From positions 684,708 to 748,707 of the forward strand of contig MU004195.1 of NCBI GenBank assembly GCA_010093605.1: a stretch of 64,000 bases of DNA, written 5' to 3'. The position numbers were made by a program, and so were the translations under genes. The notes under the pieces were generated by a model. The model saw only the letters and a list, made by a program, of their open reading frames with translations. It was not told where the DNA came from and ran no database searches. The stretch's first letter is position 1; the number at the start of each line of letters is the position of its first letter. Source of the stretch: Lophium mytilinum (Eukaryota; Ascomycota; Dothideomycetes; Mytilinidiales; Mytilinidiaceae). Shown one piece after another: positions 1-11,692 of the stretch.

Positions 1-292
1 TGTCCAAGGAAATAAAAAGGACGTGGCGTGATAAGTTCCGCAGAAAGAAATTTTAAGCAGGCTAGAAAAGCTGGCAATTGCCAATATGATACTCATGTAG
101 TAAGGATGCATACGCTCGCGTGAAGAATTTTGACAGAGCAATTACCTCCACACGGATTCCATAAATTGGTATCATGGCAAAATGGGTCATCATGACGGCG
201 TGACATATAGATCATCGTCCAAACGCTTCAAAAAACACAATTGGCCGCCGGAGTCGTGTTTTGTGTAAGTGAATCCCAAGGGGAAAAACGCC

Positions 293-1443
293 TTATATGC
301 CGACCGTATCTTTGAACGAACGAGGGGTAGTAGTTCTGTGTTGTTGTTGGGGATCTTCGACTCCTTCCATCCGCACGTCGCGGTCGCGGTCTCGCTCCCG
401 GTCTCGGTCTCTATCTCTTGGGTCTGTTGCTGAATATGGGGCTGCTGATGCGGGTGTGTATTGTTGGGAAAATAGCGGCGGCCGTAGCCCTTCCGCTGAC
501 GCCGATCCAATTAACGAGGGTGATTCTGTATCGATTACTGCCTCTCCTCTGGGCCCTCTCTCCAGCTCTAATGGCGAGGGCTTTTGGCGCTTCCTCTTGC
601 CTGACGACGACTCTTCTACCTCCATGTGAGGCACCTGTGGTGTTGTTACCATGGACGCCATTGGGGCTGGGCCTGGTGTCATTCGGCCTGATGGTAGTGG
701 TGACGGCTCTACGGATGGGAGAGAGGTCCTCTGCTTCCTGGGTGGTGGGTAGACCTCTCCTCGCGCCGCCGCGGCGTCTGCTCTTGCTTGTGCCTCTGCT
801 TTGGTTGGCCGACCCCGCTTCTTCTTGTTCGCCGGTTCAGTGACGGGCGACATCACGTAAGTCGGCCCGCTCGTGTACTCGCCCGGGTAGGAGTGTGGTG
901 GTCGAGGTTGCAGCAGGCGGCCAATCGGAGTGGATGTTTCAGGCTGTAGCGGACGTTTCTTCGGAACCTCAGGGCCGGGATAGGACCCCACGACAGGAGC
1001 AGGTAGCGGAGGGCGCTGTCTATAGTCGGCGCCAGGGTAGCTCGGCGCGAGGTTGTCGAAGGCTTGTTGACAGGACCGGAGCGAGCGTCCTGGGCGAGTA
1101 CGTTAGTGATTACTGCGGGAAGTGAGTGTGACTCTGAAGGCAAGAGGGCTTGTCAGACCGCTGGAGCAGCGCAGCACAGCACTTTGGCGCCGCTGCGGGC
1201 GTCAGTTGGACGTGGACGTACCGTGAGGTAGGGCAATGTCGGACCATTTGGGCTGGATCTGAGCGTCTCTGATGATGCCGTACAGCACACTTGAGGGGAT
1301 GGGCGCCGCCTTAATTATCTCGGCGAGTAGATACAGCTGGCAGGGAAGGCGATTAGCGGCGTGCAGTGTGTCGGTGGGCGAATGGTGGGCTGGGTACGTA
1401 CCTTTTCATGCTCGGCCCAAGGCGCATCCCTCGCGGGCTCCAT
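293..1443 (-). CDS. AT-hook nuclear protein, 317 aa, 3 exons
   Basis: Exons on the minus strand are 1443-1402, 1336-1222 and 1089-293. Both introns have GTACGT donors; the second ends with a CACTAAC branch point and CCCAG. The splice phases fit (0, then 1). The start MEPARDAPW leads into a short conserved-looking helical N-terminus (LYLLAEIIK, then WSDIALPHGRSLRSC, residues about 15-60). This is followed by a proline-rich disordered region with the basic AT-hook-like motif KKRGRPTKAEAQAR, a second basic patch (GKRKRQK) and a run of alternating Arg-Asp (RDRDRDRERDRDRD) near the end. AT-hooks bind the minor groove of AT-rich DNA, so a chromatin or transcription role is likely. The N-terminal block may be a Myb-like helix set. 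I do not know a named orthologue. Confidence 0.8.
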
Positions 1444-4400
1444 GTCGTGACGCGAGAGGGTGTGCAGAGAGACAGAGGCAAAGAAAAGAGGGTTTGGGGC
1501 GCGTGTGGTCCTCCAGCGTCTGGGGATATGCAGCAACTCAGATGACAGGCCGTTAGGGTGCGCGTGCAGCGTGGGCGCTCGAGGCCCGGCGACGCAGCTC
1601 TAGGTGAAGGTGACAAACGAAGGTGAGAAGGAAACAAGGGGAAAACAGAAGAGAAGAGGGCCGGTGGTGGTACTCATGCCGGAGGGCCGCGAGGTTAGCA
1701 GAGGCGGTCCATGAGGCTGGAGTCGGACGGAGGCAGAGGTAGAGGTGCGAAGCTTGGGAGGAATTGGCCTGTATGCACCTGTAGGGGAGAATTGCTGCAC
1801 GTCCGGTTAGATGTTTTGCATTAGCTTACCTGGGTTTAAATGACGACGGCGCCCTCAACCCAAGCCTGTGAAGCTGCAGTAGCCCCAAGCGCTGGGATGG
1901 CACGATGGCCGGTGTGCTATGGGAACAGACGACAACGCAAGCGTGAAGAGCGCCCTAGGAGCCCCAGGACCCCGAAAAGTAGCCCTGGGAGACCCCGTCA
2001 TGGGCGTATCGACGCCGTTGCAGCCCCAGAGAAGAGCCGCCAAACAGCGCCGCCAAACAGCGCCCGTTGTGCTGATGGCGCAACCCAGGCGCCCCCACCA
2101 TGCCAATGGCCAATTGCCCGCTGTTTCGCCTCCCGCGCCGAGCAGTCCCCTGCCGTCGGCGGCCAATTTGAGTGGGCAGCAGGGCGTATGGGCGTGCGGG
2201 CGTGCTTCAGGCGGGAGGGGGGAGCTGGTAGAAAGGCCGCTCTTGGCGTGCACAAGCGGAGGTTGTGCACTCGTAGCGCGGGGCATTATACGGCCCCCGC
2301 AGAGCGTATGTAGACAATGTCGCCCTCTCGCCTAGCGTGCCTGGCGATTCCCGACGGCGTTATCCTGCGCAGCTGTGAGTCTGGTTTGTGCATGCCAAGG
2401 ACGGTTATTTTACAAGCTCCCCCTAGCGCTCGGCTTCCCGAGGTCAGGTCCTCCAGGGCTGGCTGCGTGCATCACCCCCAACCTCTGCCACCGCGTCGCC
2501 TGTGCTCCTATCATTGAGCTCCATCGCGCTCATTGTGTTCGTCGTCGCGTTTCTATTCCGTTTCTACTGGCATCGCCTTGCTCCTATCATCGGCCTCCTA
2601 TCGCTCGCACCCACCCGCGGTGTCGCGATGGACGTCCTCTCAACTCCTTCGGGCTGGGGGGCAGCGAGCTGCTAATTCGAGACCATCCCGCGTCGAACGG
2701 GGCACCGGAGGGGAGCGATGGCAGCCGCCGAGGCGTCCATTATGACATTTTGGGCAAGACGAGGGCGCTTCAGGATCTCTGCTCTCTCATATGTCTTTTA
2801 CTTACGACTTTATATCCTCGATGCAGCAGCCCGCTGGCACGACTCGCTGGCACACCGCACACCAGCAAATCACCTCCCTCCGCGACCTGCAACGCCACGT
2901 AGCACCAATGGGGCATTCACGACGGCCCGTCTGATAAAGCCGTCTGGATAGAGAGTCGACCGTCGGCCAGCACAGGGACAGTGACAGTGTCAGGCGAGAT
3001 AGCTGCCGCGTCCACCCCCGTGCTTTCTCGGCGCGGCTCAGAGAGAGACTTCCCGTCGCCTTGAGACGAGCGAGCGAGGGATGGACGTTGATATGCCTGC
3101 ATGCGATCGCGGAGCCATACGGCAGGGCAGACAGGGCACATGTTGCCCGCCGTGCCTATCTCAGGTGTGGTGGACTTCGCAGCACCTACCAGATTGCTAT
3201 GCTGGCAGCATCGACTGGCTAAACGGTAACCCCTCGTCCCGAAACCAACACTCCAAATTCGACTCCATCTCTCCCGCAGATGAATTGACGTCGCTGTGCG
3301 TCTTCTTGCTGCGCTCTCGTGAGCCGCAAACGCCTTCTGCTCCCTGTCTGCATCTGGTGGGGCGCGCCGGTGACTTCATCCGTCCCTCGCTCCACATCCA
3401 ACGCTCCATCGTGTACCTTGCAGTAGTTCCAGAAGCGCTCTATAGTGCGCCAGCGCGGCACGGTTCGGGCGCCGAGCCTGCCTTCATGTAGGTAAGACAA
3501 GCGGAGGATTCTCCAGAGCCCTCTGACACGATTCAATTGTACATTCAGAGCCTGCACCTGCAGCCCTCCACATCTTTTTACCATATGTACATATATACAC
3601 ACTAGCAGTAGAATATTCCACATCCAATCCTCCCGCATATATATGATACGCGCCAACAAAAACCCCGTCCCAACCCATTCTCCAAAATGCTCTCGTTCCA
3701 GTGATTCCATAGGCCAGCGAGCCGCATGCCCGACACCCAGATTCTGCGGCCGTATTCGCGACCCAGGGGTTCGGCCTCGGTGTCGTCTGCTGAACCTGAA
3801 CCCATGCACGCACATCTCGCTCGCTGCCCAGCCAAGCAAAATATATCTCTCAGACATTCCTCGCGCAGAGCCTGCATATGTACGCTGGCGGATCCCCCAG
3901 GGTTCAGTGCATACATGAATAGCTTTTCGGGGCTTCAATTGTCTGAGGAGCGTGTTGGATGAGTGGATGGCAGCCAGCAAGTTTTGAAAAAGACATCTGC
4001 AGCCAGACGGTTAGCAGAATTGGGATGTGCAGCTGACGGAGAATCCTCCGGTCATCACGATGCGAGCTGGCGTTCTTGTCGGCATAGCATCAATTCCTTG
4101 ACTGGGAGCTGCATGCATGGGCCCTGGTCGGCACCTGTGATTCTGGCAGTACGGTGCCGGCTAAGTTCCAGAGCAAACCCGCAGAAGGGCCGGTCGAGTG
4201 ACTAATGGAGAACGGAAGGTCACAGTCAGTTGAAGTAGAAAGAGAGAAAGTCGACAATGTATAGAGAACAAACGCGAGATTGTTGAGATTTTCCCCAGCT
4301 ATACTCGACATCATCATACGCAAGCGTGAGCAGATACCCGGATGTAAATCGTAGTGTAAAGGCACTAATTCCAAGACAATGCGCTCAAGAACTCCCGCAA

Positions 4401-4770
4401 TGCACAGTATTGACTCGTACTTTTACAGTGGGTATTATTTTTCTTCCCCTACTGTCTCACCATCAAGGAGGGATCGTCCACGTAGCTCGTACCCAAATCG
4501 CCCTCCAAGTCGCCCTCCAAGTCGCCTTGTTTTAGTCGACGCAATAATAGCAATGTCTGTCCGCTCGCTAGAGCAGCAAAATCTGAACGCTATGACAGCC
4601 AATTGAATCCAAAAATCTGACATGCCATCAAAAAAGATCTAGCCACATCGACAGTGTAATCCTCTGCAGGCCTCACTAGAGATGCCGTCTGGATCGTCGA
4701 TCTTCAACTACCGTTTCCATGTGATAGACCCAATGGTTTGGTATCGAGGTAAAAGACCGAGCAACGCGAC
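1444..4770. other. Gene-free stretch, 3.3 kb
   Basis: I see no gene that I can support. The many open frames on both strands (up to 253 codons at 3219-3980 on the minus strand) are Arg/Pro/Ser-rich, overlap each other and show no domain, as expected for GC-rich non-coding DNA. There is a small direct repeat of about 12 bases (TCGCCCTCCAAG) at about 4498-4525. The stretch probably includes the promoter and 5' leader of the AT-hook gene and the 3' end of NUP57. Confidence 0.5.
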
Positions 4771-6109
4771 CTATTTAGCAGGAGCCGGCTTCTGAGCCAC
4801 TTCCCATTCTTCATAGTCTTTCCGTATGCCGTCAATCTCCTTTTTCAGGTGCGCCAACTGCGAATCGTAGCCCTCGAGGAGCTGGAACTGCGTTAGCCAC
4901 GTGACTCGGAGCAATTCTTCACTTCAAGGATGCATGTAACTAACCTGACGAAGCTGCTTCTGATCTGCCTCGTTCAACACGCTCCCATCCTGCGTCTGCG
5001 TGGCTTGACCCAGCTTCTCCGACTCAGATTGAAGGATCTGTGCCCTAGCACGAGCTGCTGACATCCGCGCCCATATTTCCTCCTGCCGACCACCCAGTAT
5101 GGGATCGAATGCCTTCTTCTCCAGCTCCTGTAGCTTCTTCCTTAGCTCCTCCTCCGTGCTGTCCATCGCGTAGCCCCTGTTCCTGAGAATCTGCACCTTC
5201 GCTGCAAGCTTGACGACACGCTGTGTGAACGCATTGTGCCTATTCCTCGCCTCGTTGCACCGCACTTGAAACTTCAGGTCATGGTTCTGCATGAGGAACT
5301 TCAAGTGATTGTTGATCTCGTGGAGCTTCTTCGTGAGCAGGTTGACCGCATTGTCCTGTATCTGGATCCGAATGTGTATTGCCTGGAAGCCGCGTAGGAG
5401 AAAGGGTGCAGTTTCTGCGTTGGGCCTATTCGCTAGGGCCTCTTCCCATTTGACTGGGTCTTCGTCTTGTGTGGGCGTATATTTGATTACTTCTTCCTTC
5501 TCGACTCGGTTGTATGTGTATCCCTCGAACGCGCAGGCGGCGTCGTTGGCGTCCCATTTCCTATAGAGCAATGCGATCTGTTCTAAGGTGGGCTTTTCGC
5601 CTTTCCCGTCGGTTAACAAAACCCAGTATAGATGTGATCGAAGTCAACTTACGAGGGCCGGCTGGTTTGTCTAACGATACACCGAGTGCCGATGCTCTTA
5701 ACGGTGGTAGACCGGACGGCTGAGATTGCTGCGCTTGAGGCGGAGGTTGTGGTAAGAGGCCGCCGAACAGACTTTGCTGAGGCTGTTGCTGTTGTTGCTG
5801 CTGTTGTGAAGCTCCAAGCTGAGTTCCACCAAAGAGACTTCCCGCTGGAGCAGGCGCTCCCCCAGCTGCCGTTCCTGCCAGGGTGCCGCCAAAGAGGCTT
5901 CCGGTCTGACGTTGCTGAGGTTGCTGGGCGGTGCCCCCGAATAGACTGCCGGTCGGAACAGCTTGCTGCTGTGTCGAGGCGCCGAACAAACCGCCAGTCG
6001 GGGCAGATTGTTGAGGCTGCTGGGTTGAGGCACCGAATAGACCGCCAGGGGGCGCCGTGGTACTCCCGAGCAGCGTCCCAAACTTCTGGGGTTGTGATTG
6101 CTGAAACAT
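4771..6109 (-). CDS. NUP57: Nucleoporin Nup57/Nup54 family, 409 aa
   Basis: Exons are 6109-5653, 5600-4945 and 4887-4771; phases 1 and 0 fit and the last intron has a GCTAAC branch point. The start is the ATG of MFQQSQPQKFG; the GTG two codons upstream is ignored. Residues 1-150 carry GLFG/SLFGG repeats spaced by Gln-rich linkers, the phase-separating part that binds karyopherins. The rest (from EKPTLEQIALLYRKW) is the conserved Nup54/Nup57 alpha-helical coiled-coil domain, ending in LEGYDSQLAHLKKEI. In yeast, Nup57 joins Nsp1 and Nup49 in the central channel of the nuclear pore. Its promoter is shared with the divergent complex I gene. The length is shorter than yeast Nup57, mostly because of fewer FG repeats. 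Confidence 0.93.
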
Positions 6110-6522
6110 GGCGGCCACGATGTAATGTGCTCTTTCTGGAGATGCGGAAGTATGGGCTTTGCGACGTGAATGTTGGCTGGGCGCGGAAGTCGAGAAGGGT
6201 CAAGTAGGCGCGAACTCAGGCGAACGCGTCCGCGGAGGCGGAATGTAATGAGCGGAAGGTCGTCGCGTGAGGAGGTTCGCGGAGATGCTGTTTATGGAGG
6301 GTCCATGGGAGTCTCGGTGGTGGATGGTGCTGGCGACCTGGACAAAGGTAGTGTTGTGTTGCGCGTGGAATCTTCGAAGGAGAGCTTGAAGCTAGCCGTC
6401 AGTCTAGCCAATCAGATAAGCCGCGACCGAACTTCACAACTTCACCCGAACCTCACCAGCCTCCGCAGTCATCCACCACCTCTCCATTCCTCCAAAACAC
6501 CCATTGCGGCCGCATAATCAAG
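6110..6522. promoter_or_regulatory. Bidirectional promoter NUP57 / NDUFA8
   Basis: This is the only non-coding DNA between the divergent start codons of the nucleoporin and complex I genes. Both 5' leaders and core promoters must lie here. There is no clear TATA box. A CCAAT-type box (AGCCAATCAG) is near 6407-6416. Confidence 0.6.
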
Positions 6523-7181
6523 ATGGCCGCGAGGCAGCCCAGGTGTGTGCTTCTAGTGAGGCCATTGGTGCTATCGACTGACCACAGCCACCTAGATTCA
6601 ACTCGCACGTCCTCATCGACACCACCCCTCTACCCGACGACATCCCCAAGGTCAAGGAGATTGGAGCCAGCTCCGCACCCCTTCTCAGCGCGTCCTACTT
6701 TATCGGTGCCCGGTGTAAACCATACAATGACGACTACATGATGTGCAAGACCGAGGCCAATGGTCGGGGAGAGCTGGACTGTATGAAGGAAGGACGGAAG
6801 GTCACTCGATGTGCCGCGAGCGTGTACGAGCTTCCCCAGCCATATCTATGCCATAAAATACCCTTAGGATTCATGAGAGAGCTCTCTCGCTAACAACCAG
6901 TCTCTGTAGGATCGAGGACATCAACAAGCACTGTCTAGAACAGTTCCGGTCGAACTGGAAGTGTCTGGAAAACAACAACCACCAAATGTGGAACTGCCGC
7001 GGCTCGGAGAAAAATCTCAATGCGTGTGTGTTCGAGAACCTGGTGAGTCGTTCGCGATAATTATCGACGAAGACTTTAAGCTAAACTGCGGTCCTAGAAA
7101 TTGGAGAAGACAATACCAGACACTCCCAAGGGCGAGGAACCCGTGCATTTGCGGAAGAAGCAGATTTTTGCCATGCATTGA
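6523..7181 (+). CDS. Complex I subunit NDUFA8 (PGIV/19-20.8 kDa), 154 aa
   Basis: Four exons: 6523-6542, 6596-6823, 6910-7042 and 7098-7181; phases 2, 2 and 0 all fit. The 20-base first exon encodes only MAARQPR. The protein has four exact CX9C motifs: CKPYNDDYMMC, CMKEGRKVTRC, CLEQFRSNWKC and CRGSEKNLNAC. These are the paired twin-CX9C helices typical of NDUFA8, which is oxidised and trapped in the mitochondrial intermembrane space by Mia40/Erv1 and sits on the membrane arm of NADH:ubiquinone oxidoreductase. The protein ends in KKQIFAMH. The length fits the family. No start other than the ATG at 6523 gives the conserved N-terminus. Confidence 0.95.
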
Positions 7182-7841
7182 GATTTGCGCAACCTGTATA
7201 TTACCAGCAATTATCCAAAGCAATGGGAAGATAGTCGCACTTGATGTCCCTATTGAGTTGAGCGTCCCAGTACATTTACGTATTCCGTTCTCGTGCATAA
7301 CGTCAACTTGGAATTTATTGAATGTTTCTCTCGTCATTACTATTGCGAATATGTGGTGCTAGAGATCATTCAACAGCTCGCTCCAAGCCCCCAAACGATA
7401 TCCTTAAGGCTTCGCCCTGAATCTCTCATTCTATAAAGAAGCAAATAGGGATGTGACATGGAGGAGGCGAAGAGTCATGGGTTCGATTCGGTAAGTAGGT
7501 GTTGCTTTTGCTTGTGTGTTGTTGGTCATTAAGTCGCGGTGAATGGCTTGGAACGTGACATGCTTTTGAGGAGGATATGAACGCATTTCAGGCAAGTGTG
7601 TTCCATCGGACTCACGAAAGATTTTCGGTTTTTCGTTCCATTATCTAATTCGAAATGCCGGTAGGAACTCCTAACGAAACGATCCTCCAGACAGCTCGAA
7701 TTCCGCCGCGCCCATCTTTCTTAGTGACCTCTTCGAGGCCAAAGGGGGTGCGCCTCAAGCTGTGATGAACGAATGTGCGCCAACCCATACCAAGACACTT
7801 CCCATACGTTGCAATAATCCATCAAGCCCTTTGCCACACTC
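7182..7841. other. Intergenic, no gene seen
   Basis: This holds the 3' flank of the complex I gene and of the convergent unknown gene. A lone B-box-like word (GGTTCGATTCG, about 7481-7491) occurs without an A box or a foldable tRNA. Confidence 0.5.
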
Positions 7842-8771
7842 TCAAACGCACCCGCTTGTGCTCAACTTTCTGGTATCCGTTGGTGATGAGTTACTCTCAA
7901 GAACTGGTTTGCCTGCAGCCTTAGAACCATCCATTGGTGGTGGCTCGTCATCAAGAACTGATTTGTCGGTGGCCTCGGACTCTTCTGGTACCCGTGAGAA
8001 GGAAAGCGATTTTTCCACCTTGGGATTAGCTTTGAGTTGCCGAATAATCTCGACGCCTTCGGGTGAGTGCGGTTTGATACCTAGGACTCCAAGAAAATCG
8101 ACGGCTAAGAGTGGTTCGTGGTTCAGTCGTGAGAGGAGATCTTCTTCGCTTGGGACCTTGGTCCAATCGATGATCGCGGGGTTGCAGTATTGTTCCTTTT
8201 CGCTTTCTAGCTGGTTCCACAGTTTCCGCCACTCCTTGTCAAATGACGAATTTCCATAACTTCGATTGACTAGCCTTAACTCCTCATTGCTGTACGCGAT
8301 GTACTCCACTACAGCTCCTAGACGCCCAATAATGTCCCGAACCAGTTCAACCATTCTATTCGAAATAGTTTCGCCAACCATAGGTACAAGCGTACTAGCG
8401 CAGGCCTCTGTGAATGCCACAAAGAGTCTCTGTAGCTGAAGGCCGATCTTCCAAGCTTGTTTGGGTTCGAAGGTCGCCAGGCGTCGACCCTCGCGATCCC
8501 CTTGAAGGCCATCCATGTGTCCGAAAATTTCCGCGAGTCCGGTTTGAATGCCCTGTATTCTAGTCTGGGTGAAGTTGGTGGCCTCTCGAAAACGTGTCAT
8601 CTGATAATCGATGATATCTTTTTGATACCTGTTGGACCGTTGCAGCTGTGCACATATATGGTGAGCCAGTTGAAGCTGCTGGTCTAGGGCTGAAGTGATA
8701 GCTCGTTCTGCCACGAGTGGGTCCAGTTGTTGGTATTCGCTGGCAAGCTGTTCATCTGCTTGTTGCGACAT
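7842..8771 (-). CDS. Unknown helical protein, 309 aa
   Basis: This is a single open frame with a true ATG (MSQQADEQLASEYQQL). I do not recognise the family. The first 190 residues are predicted from composition to be helical with coiled-coil-like heptads (QLQLAHHICAQLQRS, then TQTRIQGIQTGLAEIFGHMD). A conserved-looking middle follows (KEWRKLWNQLESEKEQY, WTKVPSEEDLLSRLNHE). The C-terminus (from about residue 255) is Ser/Pro/Glu-rich and probably disordered. Codon use and the lack of low complexity make it a credible gene. No membrane segment or signal peptide is seen. An upstream exon cannot be excluded, since the ATG follows a CAG. Confidence 0.65.
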   Translation of the reverse strand: MSQQADEQLASEYQQLDPLVAERAITSALDQQLQLAHHICAQLQRSNRYQKDIIDYQMTRFREATNFTQTRIQGIQTGLAEIFGHMDGLQGDREGRRLATFEPKQAWKIGLQLQRLFVAFTEACASTLVPMVGETISNRMVELVRDIIGRLGAVVEYIAYSNEELRLVNRSYGNSSFDKEWRKLWNQLESEKEQYCNPAIIDWTKVPSEEDLLSRLNHEPLLAVDFLGVLGIKPHSPEGVEIIRQLKANPKVEKSLSFSRVPEESEATDKSVLDDEPPPMDGSKAAGKPVLESNSSPTDTRKLSTSGCV

Positions 8772-10523
8772 TCTGACGCTGGGGACAACGAGGAGCCCAG
8801 GGAAGAAGATGAGCTCGTGCTAGGTGAGGAGACAGTCTTAAGCGATTGTGGAAGTCGTCCCGATGACGGGATTGAGGTAGCTCTTCGGGCACTGTCACAG
8901 CGGATCGAGGGCTTGTCGTGCAAGAAGATTCGGTTGGATGCCCAAGTTGTTTTTGTTTGCTGTCACGTAACAAGAGCGAGTAGACTCTTTTCTTGCGGTA
9001 ACGGATGAAGATGAGGATGTGCAGGAGAAGGAGAGACCTGGAGGAAGGTAAGTTTATAGATAAGGGGTGCCGTGCGCCTGCCGTAGCCTTCACCGCTCCT
9101 TCCCTGATAGCCGACTGATGCGAGCTCTAGTCTTGTTCATATCTGCCTGTAGCTGTCTGAGGTGGTCCTTTTCGACATTCTTGTAGTGCAAAGGATCCAG
9201 AATATATTAGAATCCTTCAAGCGGTCGGGAAGTGTGCTTCACTGATACGCTAGGTGATGTTTGCCGTCACTGGGTCTTGTACGCTGTCAAAGCCTCCTAT
9301 CCCTTCTCATGAAAATGATAATGGTTAGTGGGCGCCAAATGGTCATCGCTTCGCTCTCACATGTAAAACCCTCACCGACACCCTACCAACTAAGCCTTCT
9401 TACTGGTACTACATCCCAGAGCACCACTCATTTGGCGAATAATTTTCGAACCCGGGTTAGCCTGTAGCAAATGCAAATATGCCGGCAAAAAGTTATTGTG
9501 AACTCATTCGACTGCCCGCTGCACCCGCAACGACGTTTAGGGACGTTGAGAGGGTCATAGTACGAATGAAGTACGAGTAGTAGACAGCAATATGCAATGG
9601 GTAGTCGTCTCTTAATAATATGGAATCCTATCGAGTTAAAGCCGATTGCGTAAATACGTTCAATGGAGACGAGTACGAGGACATGTCTTTGTATATTTTG
9701 TAGACATACAGGGCGTTGATTGGAGGTTCAAAGACAAAGAAATTTCTACACCAGGGATTTTTGAGTGGACGATCTCAAATTGGCCTCCGTAAACATAAAA
9801 GTAGGAAGTTGGTACTCACTATAATGTAAGTATATTAGCAAGTCATACACTGTTGTGCTTTACATGCTTCTGCTGTTTTCTTGGGGCGGGATCTCCGCTA
9901 GAATGTGAACAACCAGAGCTCCGTAGACTGTATCCTATAGACCGCCAACTGTATCGTTAGCTACATCTTAAATCACCACTAGGAATGGTCCGTGATCCAC
10001 CAGTGACCGATCTGATAGATCGCTTTGTCGCGTTTATGATGAAGAAAGCCACGAAAGCAGAGTGGTTTGGCGGAGGTCAAGACAACCGCACGCGCTTACC
10101 AAAACCAGTCTAGCGCCATGAACGAGTCGACAGACTCAACCCGCCCCCCCACCCCCCTGCCTATTAGATTTACCCCCATAAGATGTACATAAACGAGTGT
10201 TTCCTTCGTCCTTTCAAGTCTTCTCTTTTGTACATGTTCACTTCGATGACGTTTTCCCCCTCACAGCTCCGAAAGTCGAACTCCTTCGCCGAGACTGTAA
10301 TGGAGTCGACACTGCCCGGACCAGGCCCTTTGCCTATAGAGATAGAGTGGCACATTTATCCTACCATTCAACGATTGATCATTCATACTCTTTTTACTGC
10401 ACTGCATTACTTCGTGTTCGAGGGTCAATTGCGTATGCGCTGTCAAAGGGCACTGTGAAGGCTGTACACTTCACAATGTCCTTCACGGCACTCCTATACA
10501 CGTACAATGCGGCCTCGTTGTAT
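8772..10523. other. Gene-free stretch, 1.75 kb
   Basis: No supported gene. Near 9386-9396 the minus strand has an A-box-like word (GGCTTAGTTGG), but no properly spaced B box follows. A C-rich run lies at about 10140-10158. The stretch ends at the TATA box of the first nuclease-array gene. Confidence 0.5.
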
Positions 10524-10532
10524 TATATAAAT
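10524..10532 (+). promoter_or_regulatory. TATA box of array gene 1
   Basis: TATATAAAT lies 158 bases before the start codon. The same nine bases occur 141 and 136 bases before the starts of the two downstream paralogues, each followed after a few bases by CTCGA/CCTCG-like sequence. The repeated placement supports a working core promoter. Confidence 0.6.
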
Positions 10533-10681
10533 CATGCCTCGAAGAATTTCTGTATATCACCATACCTCAAGTCAAACTTCTCAACACTTCAAAGATTCTA
10601 GAGCACCAAAACCTGAAACTCTCTTCGCAAGGAAGTCTGCTTTCCACAACCATACACCAACCTACGCGTTCTCAGAACAGA

Positions 10682-11692
10682 ATGACTACCATTTCGGCCA
10701 CCCAAGGCTCATTCCCCACTGATATCTCGGAGATTCGAAGCAGGCTTCGATCCTGGAATCAAGTCAAAACGATGCGATGGGCATTAGGAAATGGGTCAGA
10801 GTCCGCTGAAAACCAACCCTCGAGTGCCATCCTTATCGCAATCGATTGCGAGTGGCACGAGAATGAACCCAGGGAGTTGACCGAAATCGGCATCGCCATG
10901 TTAGATACTCGGGACATCCAAGGCCTGGAACCCGGTCCAAATGCGGAGAACTGGCTCGACAAGATCTGGTTTTACCATTTGCGAATAAGGGAACATGGCC
11001 ACATGCTGAATACTAGGTTCTGCCCTGGACACCCAGATGACTTCAACTGGGGCACCACCAAGTGGGTGACGAAAGCGGAAGCATCGCGCGCGCTTCATGA
11101 CTTGTTCACCGAACGGGTCGAACCCCCCAAGCCAGAGCTCTGTCCTGTCGTTTTCCTTGGACACGCAGTTCATGGAGACTCCCAGAAGCTGGCAGAACAC
11201 CTCCAGTTTGATATGGGTGCCATTGGCTCGGTAGTAAGTACGCTCGATACCCAGGTAATCGCCAATGAATGCGGCTACCGTGGTAGAGGAGATACAATCG
11301 GCCTAGGTCCGCTGTGCTCGCGATTCGATATCAGCCCAAAGCACCTACACAATGCAGGCAATGACTCAGGCTACACACTTATTACTGCCGTAATGATGGG
11401 GCTAACTAGCGAGCAAAAGGAATTAGCCAAGGTTGACAAGCCTGTGGATAGCCTTATGACTTCGCTAATGGCCGCTAGGAAATCTTATAGGCCACCTTCA
11501 TGGGGAGTCGAGAGCTTCTGCACTCGCTGCGACCGCGTTGGTCACGTCCAACCTCAATGTAGGGCCCGAGTAGAGTGCTCCAAGTGCAAGGCCAAAAGCA
11601 GGAGAGGATACCGTAGCCACTCAACACATCGGTGCACAAGGGTGGAGCGAGTGTACGAATCGATGGACGAGTTTAACAACATCCAGTGGTAA
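10682..11692 (+). CDS. Gfd2/YDR514C-like DEDDh nuclease, zinc knuckle (array 1)
   Basis: The protein has 336 residues and no intron. It has an RNase H-like 3'-5' exonuclease fold of the Gfd2/YDR514C type. The DEDDh motifs are all visible: exo I IDCEWHE (D55, E57), exo II LGHAVHGDSQKL (D166) and exo III HNAGND (H223, D228), so two-metal catalysis looks possible. The C-terminus has a zinc knuckle CX2CX4HX4C (C280, C283, H288, C293), then a second Cys pair CSKC and an H...C pair, suggesting single-strand nucleic acid binding. It is the first of three head-to-tail paralogues. Its substrate is unknown; yeast Gfd2 is a multicopy suppressor linked to mRNA export. The nuclease assignment comes from motifs, not from a tested member. 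Confidence 0.8.
   Translation: MTTISATQGSFPTDISEIRSRLRSWNQVKTMRWALGNGSESAENQPSSAILIAIDCEWHENEPRELTEIGIAMLDTRDIQGLEPGPNAENWLDKIWFYHLRIREHGHMLNTRFCPGHPDDFNWGTTKWVTKAEASRALHDLFTERVEPPKPELCPVVFLGHAVHGDSQKLAEHLQFDMGAIGSVVSTLDTQVIANECGYRGRGDTIGLGPLCSRFDISPKHLHNAGNDSGYTLITAVMMGLTSEQKELAKVDKPVDSLMTSLMAARKSYRPPSWGVESFCTRCDRVGHVQPQCRARVECSKCKAKSRRGYRSHSTHRCTRVERVYESMDEFNNIQW

Noticed and set aside
1-292. Start of the window
   Set aside because: Examined for a gene or RNA; nothing seen beyond the 3' flank of the AT-hook gene.
3219-3980. 253-codon open frame on the minus strand
   Set aside because: It overlaps several other long frames on both strands, is rich in Arg/Trp/Gly without pattern and shows no domain; GC-rich DNA gives such frames by chance.
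7481-7491. B-box-like GGTTCGATTCG
   Set aside because: No A box upstream and no paired acceptor stem.
9386-9396. A-box-like GGCTTAGTTGG on the minus strand
   Set aside because: No B box at proper spacing and no cloverleaf can be folded.
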